NCBI GenBank assembly: GCA_949987565.1
Contig: OX465115.1
Location: forward strand, 15,747,242 to 15,811,241
DNA: 64,000 bases
Direction: 5' to 3'
Origin: Luidia sarsii
Taxonomy: Eukaryota > Echinodermata > Asteroidea > Paxillosida > Luidiidae
Each line of letters begins with the position of its first letter. The stretch's first letter is position 1. The translations under genes and the position numbers were made by a program. Below the pieces are notes generated by a model. It was not told where the DNA came from. It worked only from the letters and a program-made list of their open reading frames with translations, and did no database searches. This document shows, one piece after another, positions 11,542 to 23,205 of the stretch.

Positions 11542-12282
11542 TGAGGTCTCTGAGAAAGATCCAGCAAGTACCGAGCTCTATCTATCAATGTAAACAATGC
11601 CTGATAGTATTTCACCATGGACAATTATTAATCGGAAACGTAAACAAAGACCGTGGGATTCTGCCCGTCAATACCAATCACAAACTTTAATTTTTATAAC
11701 CAGGGTTGGACAAAGGTTTTCGCTGACACTTTTTGGCCGACCCTTTCCCCATTTATGTTTAGCACGTGCGTTTGTGCAGAAATTCCACTGACAAAAGCCG
11801 TCTCCGACTTAATTGCGACAAAATTTCTTGCAACCCCCCGATGTCGTCTTCCAAACATCCCCTATCCTCTTAAGTCAGTCTCCTTAAACTATTCAAAACC
11901 AGCCGTGACGGTAATAAGAGAATTGCGCGCATAAGTCGCGGACAATAACTGAGGCACACGTCTCTTTCTTATCGACTGAAGGCCAAGTATTAAAAATGTT
12001 TTCGAAGCAAAATAATCTCTTAATTTCCACGTATAAGGGCCTATGTAGCTTCGCTGAGACGGATGAGGGGGTTTGGCAAGGACGTCTCAGCATTGTCTAC
12101 AGATTCCTCTCCGACATCCTGACAGAAGGACAAGGTTTTTTTCCTTTCAAATAAAATAAAATAATGGCAAACAAATGCTTTCTAACAAACAGGAAAGGGA
12201 CACCGACTAATTTGTTAAAAGAAACATCCTTTTAATAGCGAAGAAAACTTGACAGGAGTTCTTCTCAAACTCTTGTTTGACG

Positions 12283-12545
12283 TTCCATCGCTCTGAATGT
12301 GTCCGGGAGCCAGAGGTGGTGGGTTCAAATCACGGTCCAGTCTTTCCAATCTTAATAAATCTGAATATAATAATCCTTCCTTCCACTTCCACCTTTGATC
12401 TCATCCTACCAGCTATCTCCTTTGTCCTCTGTCTGTCATCCATGTCCCTGTTACTCTCCCCTTCCTATTTGTTTCGTCCCTGTCATTCTGCCTTTGAGAA
12501 AGGTCCTGCTAGGATCGACACGTCAGGTCTTCCTAATTTAAAATG
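12283..12545 (+). mobile_element. SINE-A copy, head to tail
   Basis: The partial tRNA head includes GTGGGTTCAAATCACGGTCC (B box). A pyrimidine-rich body follows (cttccttccacttccacc, also found at 10880-11010), then the tail TTTGAGAAAGGTCCTGCTAG and an A-rich end. The 5' half of the tRNA head is lost or diverged. Confidence 0.6.
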
Positions 12546-14215
12546 AATTAAAAAAAAAAAAAAATCCCTTTGAAAACCTTATACAAGCTTAATACTCGCA
12601 AACGTTTTAGATTACAGCTATGATTTCAACTGTGCGTGCACGCAGGCAAATCGTGCAAATCCCTCGCTACGGAACGGACGATATTGTTAATGACCATGAA
12701 CCAGGCATACGCATCATTACATCTTCGACGGGTCCCGATGGGAGGATATATTTACCAATGGGCAGAAACGCTCGTAGTCATCGTCAAAGCCAAGTAATCA
12801 TCTTGATTGGATCGGCTTTGTATAGCCGTTGTCGACACGTATGTTAATACTTTACCACAGCTGTGGCGTGCATGGGGTCGCTATGTACATGATGACATGC
12901 AGCGCACTGTCAACACCAAACTGTGCCCTTTATTGCGATGAATTTAATGAATGTGAACTTTGTAATGAATTTTTGAAAACTTTTTTAAAAAGTGATTTTC
13001 CTCCTAACTTTCGGTTTGATTTCGTCACATCGCTTGAAGTTGGCATGCTCGTTGTCAAGGTGGAAGGCAATAATCCTGCCGATTTTGCGACGATTTCCTA
13101 AAATTGTCATCGATTGAAAATCCATTTCTAACATTTTTGACCTGAAGCTAAAGGGCGCTCGAGAGCATGATGACGTCATGTGCTAAAGTTTTCATGAAGG
13201 TTAGTCAACCTTGACCTAACACCGTTCAAATATGACACCGAATTAGCATACGATTGCACTTCCGGTTTCGACAGGAAGCGAGGGTCGGATGACGTCACGC
13301 AGATAACCGAATGTAGGGCCTGGAATGTCCTCTCAAATGCAACAAACAGCAAGACAAGGGCACCAACTGGTGATTTAATGCCGAATCTTGAAGATTTCAA
13401 AATTCAAATTTCAAAGTGCTGTCACGTGACAATCATTTCAGCCACTCCTGAAAGACACATTTCCTGCACGAAGCGACAATAGGGACATTGTTTTGGCGAA
13501 GTTTGGCTGCGTCTTTTGTCGTTTGCTATAACTTTTGCGTAGAACTAAACGGCACAGGAGGAAGACACAATGTTGGAGAAAAAAACCCGGTAAGACAAAC
13601 GGCAAGACTTTGTCCAGTACGCTGTGAAGCGGCAAAGCAAAAGAAAAATGGCGGGAAAGAGTCGTCGGAAGTCAGTTCGACCAATGGGAACGCTCTTATA
13701 CCCGTGACACAGACAACCAATGGGCATTGTTTCAGCTGGGGTTGTTTTGTCGTTCAGTGTATCATTATGATAGCAGCTACCATGCGCATATCGTGTGTGC
13801 GTTAACCCCAAAGGAAATCCGTGTTTTGCACCCCCCCTGGATTTCTACCAGCGTGCTCTCTGATTCGTTGCCTTAATAGCATGTAGCCCTCGTGCGATCG
13901 CAAGTTCTATAACAACACTCCCATTGATCGCCTGTGGCAGACTATAACACAACCACCGCAGGGCAGGTACGCATGTTTTCATCAACCTAACAGGAGGGGG
14001 ACCTATGTGAAGCCGAACAGGTAGGGTTCATCTCGTATATAGGTTCATGTTTTTCAGCAGTGCATTCTTTTTACGGCTGTAAAAAAAAAAGTCTGGCAAT
14101 ATTGAATCAACGCTGTTCTAAATATCGACTGGTTACTTTGTCGGTTAGTATAGGCCCTGTTGGATTATGTTTGTGAAATTAGACTACTAAAACCTCCCCT
14201 GACTAACGGCAGAGT
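12546..14215. other. gene-free stretch, nothing recognised
   Basis: Several short frames overlap on both strands around 13440-13810 in a CpG-richer patch, but none shows a domain. The patch could include an untranslated first exon of the gene at 16.8 kb; no signal proves that. Confidence 0.35.
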
Positions 14216-14540
14216 AAAAACTACCCGAAACGTTGAGTTACCGGCTCTTTTTAGAGCCACACTCCTTCTTGAAAGACGAAAGAGAAGTTATACGTGGTGT
14301 AACCGCAAAGAGTTCCCGGCTCTTTTCAGAGCCACACTCCTTCTCGAAAGAGAAGTGCTACATGGTGTCACCGCAAACCTTCCACTTAGTATTTCCACCA
14401 TGCAAACCTTCAAGTCTTATCTGAGTTACCGGCTCTTTTTAGAGCCACACTCCTTCTTGAACGAGAAGTGCTACATGGTGTCACCGCAAACCTTCCACTT
14501 AGTATTTCCACCATGCAAACCTTCAAGTTTCATTCCCTGA
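14216..14540. mobile_element. MITE family D copy with an internal tandem duplication
   Basis: Has the family core CCCGAAACGTTGAGTTACCG and the end AAACCTTCCACTTAGTATTT. A unit of about 120 bp (from CCGGCTCTTTT to CATGCAAACCTTCAAGT) occurs twice in a row (about 14308-14417 and 14429-14528), after a shorter first repeat of the gagccacactccttctt part. Confidence 0.7.
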
Positions 14541-15605
14541 GTTGAGCAAACGTTTTGGGGGCTCAAAAATTTGAGTGTTTGATGTTGTTCATGGTGGAGA
14601 TTTCAGAACTCCAGCATTGATAATATGTAAGCTTGAAAATAAAAGTGCGTAGGGCAATTTGTGCTTCCTTGTTTAAGCCGCACACACGTTCCTCACGGAA
14701 TCTAGACGTCACTGGCGCCGTGAAGCGTTGCATGAATTGAAGTGTAATCCAAACGAGCAACGACAGCCCGATTATTTCATGTTACAAACTGCTGCTGTGT
14801 AAACAAAGTACGGTGTATATGCGGCCCTTCTCTCTCTATTCGGAGTGGCCTTGTAAATTATGCCTTTGTATGATGCAAGCCTTTATCTAAATGCCACCAA
14901 TACAAAACGATTGAACCCGAGCCTCTACAAACCGTGTACAGCAATGCGTCTACAGTCAGTAGCACACACCAGGAACTTCGTTGGAAAGGCACGCAACGAT
15001 GTCGACAGACAACAACTACACTGACGTACACTATGATTACAATGGCGTCGTCAAACGAACGACAAAATACCAAATTCCAGAGAAAAATCTGACGCAATTT
15101 GTTTTGGCTACGTGGAGCCACGTCAACCTACTCAACCACATCTAGAATCTAATGGAAGGATATCTTGGACCGTAACTGACCCAGCGTATCCGGCGTTGAA
15201 CCAATGTCAAATGGCCGTTGAAACAACAAAAAACCAGCTAAAACAATGGAACAGAACAAGTACAATAATACCCAGAGCAAACTATCGTGAAGTTTAGTGT
15301 GGTTCAGCTTTGATAGTTTACAGGGGTGTCTTTTTGACTGTATATTAAAAGTTTTTCACTGGTTTGGAAACGCCTCACATGAGCGTACTTGGGACCCATT
15401 TATATGAATACAAATATTGATTCTGATAAGAGAACGTGAGTTTGATGTTTGCTTGAAATGACCCAATTGATGATACTTCGGACACGAACGCGTACGTATT
15501 GTCCGGAGCAGGTAGATGCAATTAGTGTTTTCAACCAAACCTCCGAACGTTGCCATTCAAGTTGGAGGGGGTTTCGTGTATTTAATGACCGATGGATTAA
15601 CTGAA

Positions 15606-15850
15606 GGACCGACCTACCGACCGACCGACCTAGTACCTAGTAACTGATTTACTGACTGAATGATTCCACCAATGACCGACCGATCGACCGACCGACCGAG
15701 CGAGCGACCGACCGACCGACCGACCGACCGACCGACCGACCGACCGATCGACCGACCGACCGACCGACCGACCGACCGACCGACCGACCGACCGACCGAC
15801 CGACCGACCGACCGACCGACCGACCGACCGACCGACCGATCGACCGACCT
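15606..15850. repeat. (GACC)n microsatellite
   Basis: About 240 bases of almost pure GACC tetranucleotide with a few GATC/GAGC variants. All frames are open (SVGR or TDRP repeats), which explains the ORFs on both strands. Confidence 0.95.
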
Positions 15851-16104
15851 AAAGTTCCTGTAGACCAACTCCATGACCGTCCTACTAACCGACTTACCAA
15901 CTGACCTTTGACTGAATGATGATTGCAATGAAATGATTCTACAACAGCGCAACAAACTATCATTTGTCCCGCTGACAGGCAGTACTATAATATGAACAAA
16001 TATGCAATCTCGTTACATCGGTGTACAACCAGATATTGATTTTTGACATCTGTTTGATTTAGCGCTTTTGACAGTCTCCATATAGTACGCCTGCTAGAAT
16101 GATG

Positions 16105-16340
16105 AAAACGATTTAAAGGTTTGCATGATGGAAGTACAAAGTGAAAGGTTTGCGGTGATAGTCGTGATACCATGCACATCATCTCTTGTGAGATGGAGCA
16201 TGGCTCTGAAAAGAGCCGGGAGCTCAACGTTTCGGGCAGTGTGTAGTCTGTCCGTCGTCAGGAGACCCAGTCTCATGTCATTCACATCACGAGATGACGT
16301 ACATGTAAATGGTGTCACCGCAAACCTTCCACACAGAATT
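16105..16340. mobile_element. MITE family D copy
   Basis: Starts AAAGGTTTGCATGATGGAAG and ends GGTGTCACCGCAAACCTTCC, an inverted pair. The inside carries GAAAAGAGCCGGGAGCTCAACG and GGGCAGTGTGTAG. It lies about 450 bp upstream of the PRRT-like coding exon. Confidence 0.7.
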
Positions 16341-16384
16341 ATAAACGATGCAATATGACCATTTTCTATCACGAACGTCCTTTA

Positions 16385-16590
16385 ATAGATGACAGTTAAT
16401 GTCGTTTTCGTCAATAAGGGTTTGCCCTATTAGACGTAATAAGCACTGTGGTTTACTCAGTGCTTTGCCCGATTGAAGCAGCTCGGGGGATTCGAACCCG
16501 CGACTTCCGGTCTCTAGTGCACCACCGAGCTGGTCGGGGTCGTGTGGTCGATTCGAATCTGTACAGGTACCGCGTTGCATCATGGGTAGA
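16385..16590 (-). mobile_element. SINE-B copy (tRNA-derived)
   Basis: In minus sense it reads GACCAGCTCGGTGGTGCACT, then CGCGGGTTCGAATCCCCCGA (B box), then the tail GGGCAAAGCACTGAG and GGGCAAACCC. It matches 18955-19190 and 23555-23705. Its open frame on the plus strand runs into the following exon and is not coding. Confidence 0.7.
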
Positions 16591-16789
16591 ATATAAATAT
16601 CGGTTTCATTTAAAGAAAACAATTCTGGGTAATTATCAATTTGCGATCTGGCCAACCTTGGGAATTTTTCAAATTAGCAAACGTTTTACGATGAACATAG
16701 CTATTAAAAAAATCAATGAAGTATTGGTGTTTTCTGTTTCGTTGAATTTGCATACAGCTCTGTCGTCGAGCAGTGAGGTGGTCGCAGCA

Positions 16790-19700
16790 ATGGCAGCACC
16801 TTGGACACAGGACGATCTGCAAACGACGTCGCAGAGCAACGACAGTGACAGCGACGATGTTGCCGCCACCGAGGAGTCCGTCACGGGGTCTGACCGACCG
16901 TATACCGCGGCCACTACCCCCGGGCCGGGCCAAGAGGCCACGGGCATGGACCCGAACGCGTGGGGCGTGTGGTGGCCACTCCACCGCTACGGTCTGGGCT
17001 CGCTGTTCGTGCTCCTCTGCGTCTATGCTCTCTACGCCACCGTGCTCAGGGCCTGCCGTAACCGGGCAGTGGGCAGCGGTGCCCGGTCACGACGCTCCGT
17101 CCAACCCGTCTTCACGGCCATCAACCTTCTGGTCTTCTTGCTGGGCCTGAGCAATGCCTTCATGCTCCTGGTCGACCCGTACCGGCTCTACAACCGAGTA
17201 CCGCTGCTGATGGCGGTGCTGCTGTTGAACACGCCCTACCCCTGCATGACGTCGGCCTTTGCCTTAGTGAACTGGGTTCTGTTGTCCATCTCTCGCATGC
17301 GCATGACCAGGGCCTCCAAGCTGCGAAGCGCCTGGTTCCTGACTCTGATGATCCTGACGCATTTCTCTCTCATCCTGGCTGCCTGCCTGGTGCTGGTCCT
17401 CGTCTCGCCCGTCCTCGTCCTTGGCATCCTCTGTCACGGCTTCTTCGTGGTCTTCGGCGTCTTTCTCTGCCTCACCTACGTCTACAGCGCCTGGAAGATC
17501 ATCGGCGCGGAGCGCAACACGCGCAAGATGCTGCACGACATCTCCACGCGGGATTGCGGCGGCAGCCGGGCCGACTCCAGCGCCGGGTCCGTGTCTAAGA
17601 GTCCGCGGTCTCTCTCGGGCAAGATCCCCCAGAGGCTGGCCTCGGCCATCGGCCGGAATAAGTCGAAGAGGGCGCCCCCAGCGAGCCTGGACAACAGCAC
17701 CGCTAAGATCTTCACCATTGGAGAGGACGATGGCGTGCAACAGACCAACGTGCCGGCACCACTCTCCATAACGGAGAACGGAGGTCAGGATGAATCCGTC
17801 ATGGTCACCGGAGAGGAGACAGACACCCAGATCAGAGACATGGCCGACGAGAAGCGACTCCTCTCGGCCGATCATAACGGCAGCAGCTCTCCACTAAAGC
17901 AATACTCTAACGCCGCCATGACGGGAGGAGGACACGCCGTGACCGGTACCGGGCCGCAGAACGGGGCACCAGCCGACGGCAAGACCGTCTCAGGAGGCGG
18001 ACACGGTCGGACACCAGCGACGGCCTCGAATCGCTCTACCTACGCAAAGGCGCCCAGCGGACTATCCGGAGGCAAGATATCGGGTTCAGGAAAGCCACAG
18101 AAGTCCACCCAGAAGGTAACCCCAACAAAATCAAAATCACTCACACATTTGATCGTCTTTTTGTTTCTTGCAATGAAGTATTCTTTTTGTATATACCTAT
18201 AATATGTGTCAGTGAGGCTGCTCTCCTCCTCTCATCCATACACTCCCTTCCAAGAAGGTGTCAGAACAGCCTCTTCCCACGGTCTGCCTCTCTCTGGAAA
18301 TCCCTTTCTAGTTCATGTTTCCCAGCTGCTTATGATCTGGCCCGTTTTAAGAGGAATGTCAATTCCTATCTCCGGCTTTCCCGAGTTCCTCTCTATCTCC
18401 TTCCTTCATTAGCCCTTAACCTAGAGTGGCTTTATAGCCTTGTTTTGGGCGAAATTACATAATGAAAATACGATTGGGGACGTTTGAATCTCTTCCAGTA
18501 GTCAGTTATCTTTTTATTTGCTCCTTATACAAGCTCCATTGCGCATTGCCAACGTCGAAATTCCCACGTCCATAAGTTTATCACGGTTAATTGCGTTCAG
18601 CGCTTTCCATCTGACGCTTGTCTATGAGCGAGGTTCGCTAACACAAAACACGCACTTTTGGAAACGGATCTTGTGAAATCTCACGTGTCCGCGATGGGAC
18701 ACCGTAGGAAGTCCATGGGCAAAGTTCGTCGACCGCGATGGAATGGCACATAAATGTAATGTAGCATATTTTAACTTCCTGTGGGATGTTTGTGTGGTAT
18801 TTCCAATGGCCAACCGATTTTACTTCCTCGTGTATTATTGCCACCGAAGGAAACGGAGCATCGTCGTACGTAAAACGCATTTCCTGCAGCGCTAGGATAT
18901 AGACACAGAGACATCAATAGGAATATCGGAGATCATAGAAATAAACACGATGTTTACGTCCAGGAGAATGTAATTCAATGAGTGTTTGCTTTGCTCGACG
19001 TAATAAGCACTGATCGAGTGCTTTGCTCGATGCCTGATGAAAACAATTCAGGCAGCTCGGGCGGGATTCGAACCCGTGACTCCCACTTTCTAGTGCGGAC
19101 GTCTTAACCACTTGACCACCGAGCTGGTTGAGGTCGTGTGGTGGATTCGAATAATGTATAGCGGCGGGTACCGCGTTGCATGATAGATATAACATGATTT
19201 TTGCGTCGAGGAGAATGTATCGTAGATATATTCAGTGTTTATCACGTCGAGCAAGGGCAAAACCCCATTGAAAGAGGAGAATGTAATTCAGTGAGGTTTT
19301 GCCCTGCTCGACGTGATAAACACTGAGTGCTCAGTGCTTTGACCAATGCCTGATGAACAAAAATGAGAGAAATATCAGAGATGATATACAAAAATAAAAC
19401 TGCTCCCAAATGCTTGCTCCTAGCAGGACCTTCATAGAGACAAAACCATTCATTCATTCACGTGCTTTACTGCTTACCAAGTTGAGTTATGACCGTGGAA
19501 CGGATTTTGCGACGACATTTTTGTATCGCTAAAGTAAATCAATTTTGAAAAATGGCAAAGAAAGGATTGCCTGGACCGGGACTTGAGCCTAAGACCTCTA
19601 GGTTTGCGTAGCAGCGCTCTTACCATCTGAGCTATCCAGCTCCTCTCTCTCATTTTAACTGTAACCCTTGGTGCCTTTGGTTGCCTAGGTGTTTCGCATA

Positions 19701-20272
19701 GCCGCCATCACAGCCGCCATTGGCATCGCGGCATCCGGTCTGGGCCTGTACGGCATTCTGGGATTGATGGTGGCTGCGGAAGAGAACAAACCGTCTCCGT
19801 GGGGCTGGTATGCCTTCCAGACGTGCTCACGGTGAGTGACCCCAACTCGAATACGCCTTAGGGTAGGACTGCCCATACCAACACACATGCATTCAGCATT
19901 ATTTATAGAGGGCCTTTTCCCCTTGGTTTACAAAGCGCTAACAACACTCTACAACGACAATAGTAACCCTAACCCTAAGCCTAACCTTAACTCTAAGCCT
20001 AACCCTAACCCTAACCCTAACCCTAATCCTAACCCTAACCCTAACCCAAACCCTAACCCTAACCCTAATCCTAACCCTAACCCTAACCCAAACCCTAACC
20101 CTAACCCTAACCCTAACCCTAACCCTAACCCTGTTTTTGTATCAACAATTATTTTAACTCAAAATTATACCGCACACCTTGTGTCTACCCATATAGGTTG
20201 ATTGAACTGAGCATGGGCTGCACCATGGCGTACTTTACTACGCAGCCGTTCCCGCGTCGACGCCAACGGTAG
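16790..20272 (+). CDS. PRRT3/PRRT4-like multi-pass membrane protein
   Basis: Three coding exons: 16790-18115, 19689-19831 and 20197-20272 (stop TAG), about 514 residues. The ATG at 16790 has a good context (GCAGCAATGG); an acceptor-like TACAG at 16752-16756 suggests a further 5' exon, so the N-terminus is uncertain. The protein has an acidic Ser/Thr-rich N-terminus, then five hydrophobic segments (from HRYGLGSLFVLLCVYAL to VFLCLTYVYSAW), a disordered Ser/Gly/Lys-rich loop of about 190 residues, a sixth segment in exon 2, and a short seventh ending in exon 3 (SRLIELSMGCTMAYF). DPYRLYNRVPLL, NTPYPCMTSAF and PWGWYAFQTCSRLIEL match my memory of the conserved domain of proline-rich transmembrane proteins 3 and 4. 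Their function is poorly known. Frames join cleanly (phase 0, then phase 2). Confidence 0.75.
18218..18465 (+). pseudogene. LINE reverse transcriptase C-terminal fragment in PRRT intron 1
   Basis: The frame contains LFPRSASLWKSLSSSCFPAA followed by YDLARFKRNVNSYL, the usual ending of CR1/L2/Jockey-type reverse transcriptases. Upstream enzyme domains are absent, so it is 5'-truncated. It lies wholly inside the first intron (18116-19688), in sense orientation. Confidence 0.65.
18955..19190 (-). mobile_element. SINE-B copy with near-complete tRNA-like head
   Basis: On the minus strand 19056-19130 folds as a tRNA-like sequence: CAGCTCG pairs with CGAGCTG, the A box lies in GGTGGTCAAGTGG, and the B box is GGGTTCGAATCCC. 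The anticodon position reads about TAG. Flanking tail sequence (gagcaaagcactcg, gagcaaagcaaacac) shared with other copies marks it as a SINE, not a working tRNA gene. Confidence 0.7.
19235..19345 (-). repeat. SINE-B tail fragments
   Basis: Two copies of the tail sequence (cacgtcgagcagggcaaaac) face each other around 19250 and 19310. The tRNA-like head is missing. Confidence 0.5.
19540..19650 (-). mobile_element. SINE-A head copy
   Basis: In minus sense it reads GGATAGCTCAGATGGTAAGA (A box), CTGCTACGCAAACC (anticodon loop CGC) and GGCTCAAGTCCCGGTCCAGG (B box). It lies 40 bp upstream of PRRT-like exon 2. Confidence 0.7.
19963..20133 (+). repeat. interstitial telomere-like array (CCCTAA)n
   Basis: About 28 units of CCCTAA with variants (CCTAAG, CCCAAA, CCTAAT), running C-rich on the plus strand. 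The array fills nearly half of the last PRRT-like intron (19832-20196) and stops about 63 bp before the acceptor at 20196. The long Pro-Asn frame is an artefact. Confidence 0.92.
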
Positions 20273-20359
20273 ACCGTCTGCGCAGGTCGCGAGGAAAGAT
20301 GACAGGCGATATGTATGATTACGGGTGTACCGGTGGAGTGAGCTTGAAAGTACCGGTGA

Positions 20360-20655
20360 TTCACAGTAGTGCGCCCTCAAGAGTTTGCAACGTGTTGGCC
20401 AATCACGATGCGCGGAATCTGTCGACCTTTTTTTCCAGACGTGGGCCCGCGTCCGAATATTATTGGCTGCGGCTAGAAGTAACACGCAACCCTATGGGAA
20501 CTGGCTGCAGCCGCTTGTTGACGACTTCCATAGACTCGTGTGTACTTTCAAGCCGTAGGCAACGAATGCGGACGCAGCCGTGCATTGGGTCGACATATTC
20601 CGCGCGTTGTGATTGGCCAACGCGTTGCAAACTCTTGAGGGCGCACTAGTGTGTA
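20360..20655. mobile_element. MITE family C, long copy
   Basis: Arms TAGTGCGCCCTCAAGAGTTT and AAACTCTTGAGGGCGCACTA are perfect inverted repeats and extend to about 45 bp (through ttggccaatcac). No target duplication is evident. The element starts about 90 bp after the PRRT-like stop codon, so it probably lies in the 3' UTR. Confidence 0.8.
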
Positions 20656-21289
20656 TTGCCCGTATTGCCGTTTTAAATACGAATTACAGCACTGAAACCA
20701 AAAATGTACATTAAATGTTTTTGTCTAAGAACGGTATTACCAATACTGCGGGTTTGGTATTGGGCTGTGAAATGCGAAATGATTTCGAGACGACATTTAT
20801 AAGTACATGTATAGTATTAAAAACAAATTTGAAAAAAAGAAAAAGGAAATGGGGCTCTAACAAGCACTCATTATTGTAACTTATCGGTGTTAACCGAAGG
20901 CTCTTGTTCAGGCTTTGTCTTTGTCTCGTAGGTTGTCACATGCTTGTGCTTGTGTCATCACGGAAAGATATGAATAATTTACAGTATAATGATTATACTT
21001 AATTTAATTACAATATGTTGCACCAAGTCGTAATGGAGACAGCACACGAGGAAGGTTAAATGTGTAATTTGTAAAGATATTTTTTCGTTGTTCAAATATG
21101 AGGTAGATGAATATTTTAGTACATGTTATCTTTACTGAGTGCTTCAGGTCCAGAAAAACCTAAATTACTTGTCCCTCTAGTCCCTTTTACTATTATTTAC
21201 TATTTTTTTTCCAACGGCCTATCTGCACACAAATACATGTACATGTATATACAAACCTTGTGACTGTGGGAATAGGCCTAAGCGTGCAG

Positions 21290-21765
21290 AACACTAAATC
21301 GAGCTCCCATTGAACACTGTACAAAAACACTCACTTTCAAAGCCAATTATCCCACACCCAAAAGTCTCTCAGTTCTTGTAGCTATACTGAAAATTGTAGT
21401 TTAGACCTTCATCTCTCAGATTCTTTTCAATTTTAGTGCCCTTAGCCGATTAGATGTTTTGCTAATTACCCCCAGAAATAAACACCCCCAAAATGTGTTG
21501 CCCTCCAAGCCGACTTTCTGCAAGAATTTGGGGATGGACCCCCCCACTTCTACAGTCAAATAGTACCACATTTAAATCCGGATATGGTCCAAATGACATA
21601 CCAAATTAAAGAGTGAACCCCAGGTTGTCTGAAGTTTCACTTATTCTACAATGAATCAGTTAATTAGCACCCAAATACCCCTTATTAAACAAAAAGTTGT
21701 GGGTCCACACTTTATGATAATCAGCTCGGCGGAGCCATCTTGGATGGATTTTGTGTGCTGCACCC
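21290..21765. repeat. interspersed repeat I, copy 1
   Basis: Matches 26975-27590 over most of its length (CACACCCAAAAGT, CTCAGTTCTTGTAGCTA, CTTCATCTCTCAGATT, TTCACTTATTCTACAAT, GGAGCCATCTTGGAT, GTGTGCTGCACCC). No reading frame is preserved between copies. Confidence 0.7.
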
Positions 21766-21769
21766 CTAA

Positions 21770-21930
21770 TACGGGCGATACACAATAGTGCGCCCTCAAG
21801 AGTTTGCAGCGTGTTGGCCAATCACAAGCGCGGAATCTATCGACCCTTTCCAAACGTTCATTGGGTTGACAGATTCCGCTCATCTTGATAGGCTAACGCG
21901 TTGCAGACTCTTGAGGGCGCATTGTTGTGA
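21770..21930. mobile_element. MITE family C, short copy
   Basis: Same termini as 20360-20655 (TAGTGCGCCCTCAAGAGTTT and complement) but only about 150 bp, so the middle part is absent. It begins immediately after repeat I. Confidence 0.78.
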
Positions 21931-22689
21931 ATGGCACGTATTGTGTAAATAGATCTTCTATGCACTTAGATGAGAGAAGGGCGCCATTGCCTGGGGATAG
22001 TTAGTCACATGATAGTTGAATCCCACTTGACTGTACTGAAATGTATCATTTGACTGTATACTGAAATGCAATTTATATCCCCAAAGTAAATCACCCTGTT
22101 GCAGGTAGGTTAGTACAGAATCACTTGAATTTAAAACATGAGTAAATGAAATATAAGTTTATTAATTGTTGTCGTTTTAAAATCGCACGTGAAAACATTG
22201 TATACTATAGAATACATGCACTCACAAAGGTGTTATCAAAGGTACGAAAAATTTCCATCCGGGGTCAAAGTTTTACCTCTTTCCATAAACCAAAAAACCG
22301 TCCCATAATTCAATTGATATTTTTTTGATTATTGATTTGTGTTTTTAATGTTTACTGTCTTGCTTGAAATAGCGCAAGAATAATCTGTTTTCAATCCTTT
22401 GAAATGCGGAAGGACACCTAACTGATCAGTGAACAAAAGTGTGATTGATTTCACAAACATAATATAGTGCACGTATTACAAATATGCCTCTTCCAAAAGT
22501 TAAAGGCAGATGTTGTTGAGTTAAAAATATCACAGTTGAGTGTCAGAAAACAAGCAAGTAAACAAGTAAAATCATTGAATACATGTATAAAGATGTGTAC
22601 ACTTACTATTAATGTGTCATGTGTAAAGTATTAAACTTTGTCGAGCACATGTTTCTGAATTCGTCCAAATCTTTTTAACAGTGGAAATG

Positions 22690-22810
22690 AAATCGGACAT
22701 TATGAAGAAGTTGTGGAGATAGCACAGACAGTTTGACTGGAATTTGAACCATAGCCTCTGATGATGTAGCGTGTGAGCCAGCGCTCGTGTGCCTGAGATA
22801 TCCAGCATGT
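22690..22810 (-). mobile_element. SINE-A head, diverged
   Basis: In minus sense the tRNA-like head is recognisable (GGATATCTCAGGCACACGAG, GGTTCAAATTCCAGTCAAAC) but both promoter boxes carry changes. Confidence 0.5.
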
Positions 22811-22819
22811 AGGGGTGTA

Positions 22820-23205
22820 GGTGTATGTGGGTAAGAATCTAGTGCCTTGTGGAGACCTAGTCCAATAGGCTGAATAGGTCTCCACAGGGAAATTGTAAAG
22901 ATGTATAGGTCTCCACAAGGCTTTTACCAAACTGGAAAATTTGTGATGGGTAAGAATCAAATTCGCAAATTCAAGTGCTATACATAAGGGACATACGGTC
23001 CACATTTCTACCCAGGAAAGTAAAAGTGGTTGAAAAGGGAGCATTTTTAAAACATCGTTTCTCACTCAGTTGTATTGTGCACGAGAACAAAACAATGTCT
23101 CCACAAGGATACCAAACATAGTATGTATGTGAGTGTGTTAGGGTGGGGTGGGTGTATAAATGCTGGTGTGTTATCCGTTGGAAGTAATTGACCCTTAAAT
23201 GTCGC
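22820..23205. repeat. interspersed repeat J, copy 1
   Basis: Aligns by eye with 25620-26020: TCTAGTGCCTTGTGGAGACC, GAATAGGTCTCCACAGGGAA, TTTCTACCCAGGAAAGT, GTTTCTCACTC and the GT-rich right end occur in the same order. The TCTCCACA motif is itself repeated three times. Confidence 0.7.

Noticed and set aside
15614..15963. SVGR/TDRP repeat proteins on both strands
   Set aside because: (GACC)n microsatellite read in all frames.
16448..16789. Upstream extension of the PRRT-like frame
   Set aside because: It begins at GTG and runs through a SINE-B copy and an acceptor-like site; the plausible start is the ATG at 16790 or an unseen upstream exon.
19056..19130. Functional tRNA gene on the minus strand
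   Set aside because: Fold and promoter boxes are good, but the same sequence with its tail occurs at 16385-16590 and 23555-23705, so it is a SINE head. The 62890-62970 case was rejected for the same reason.
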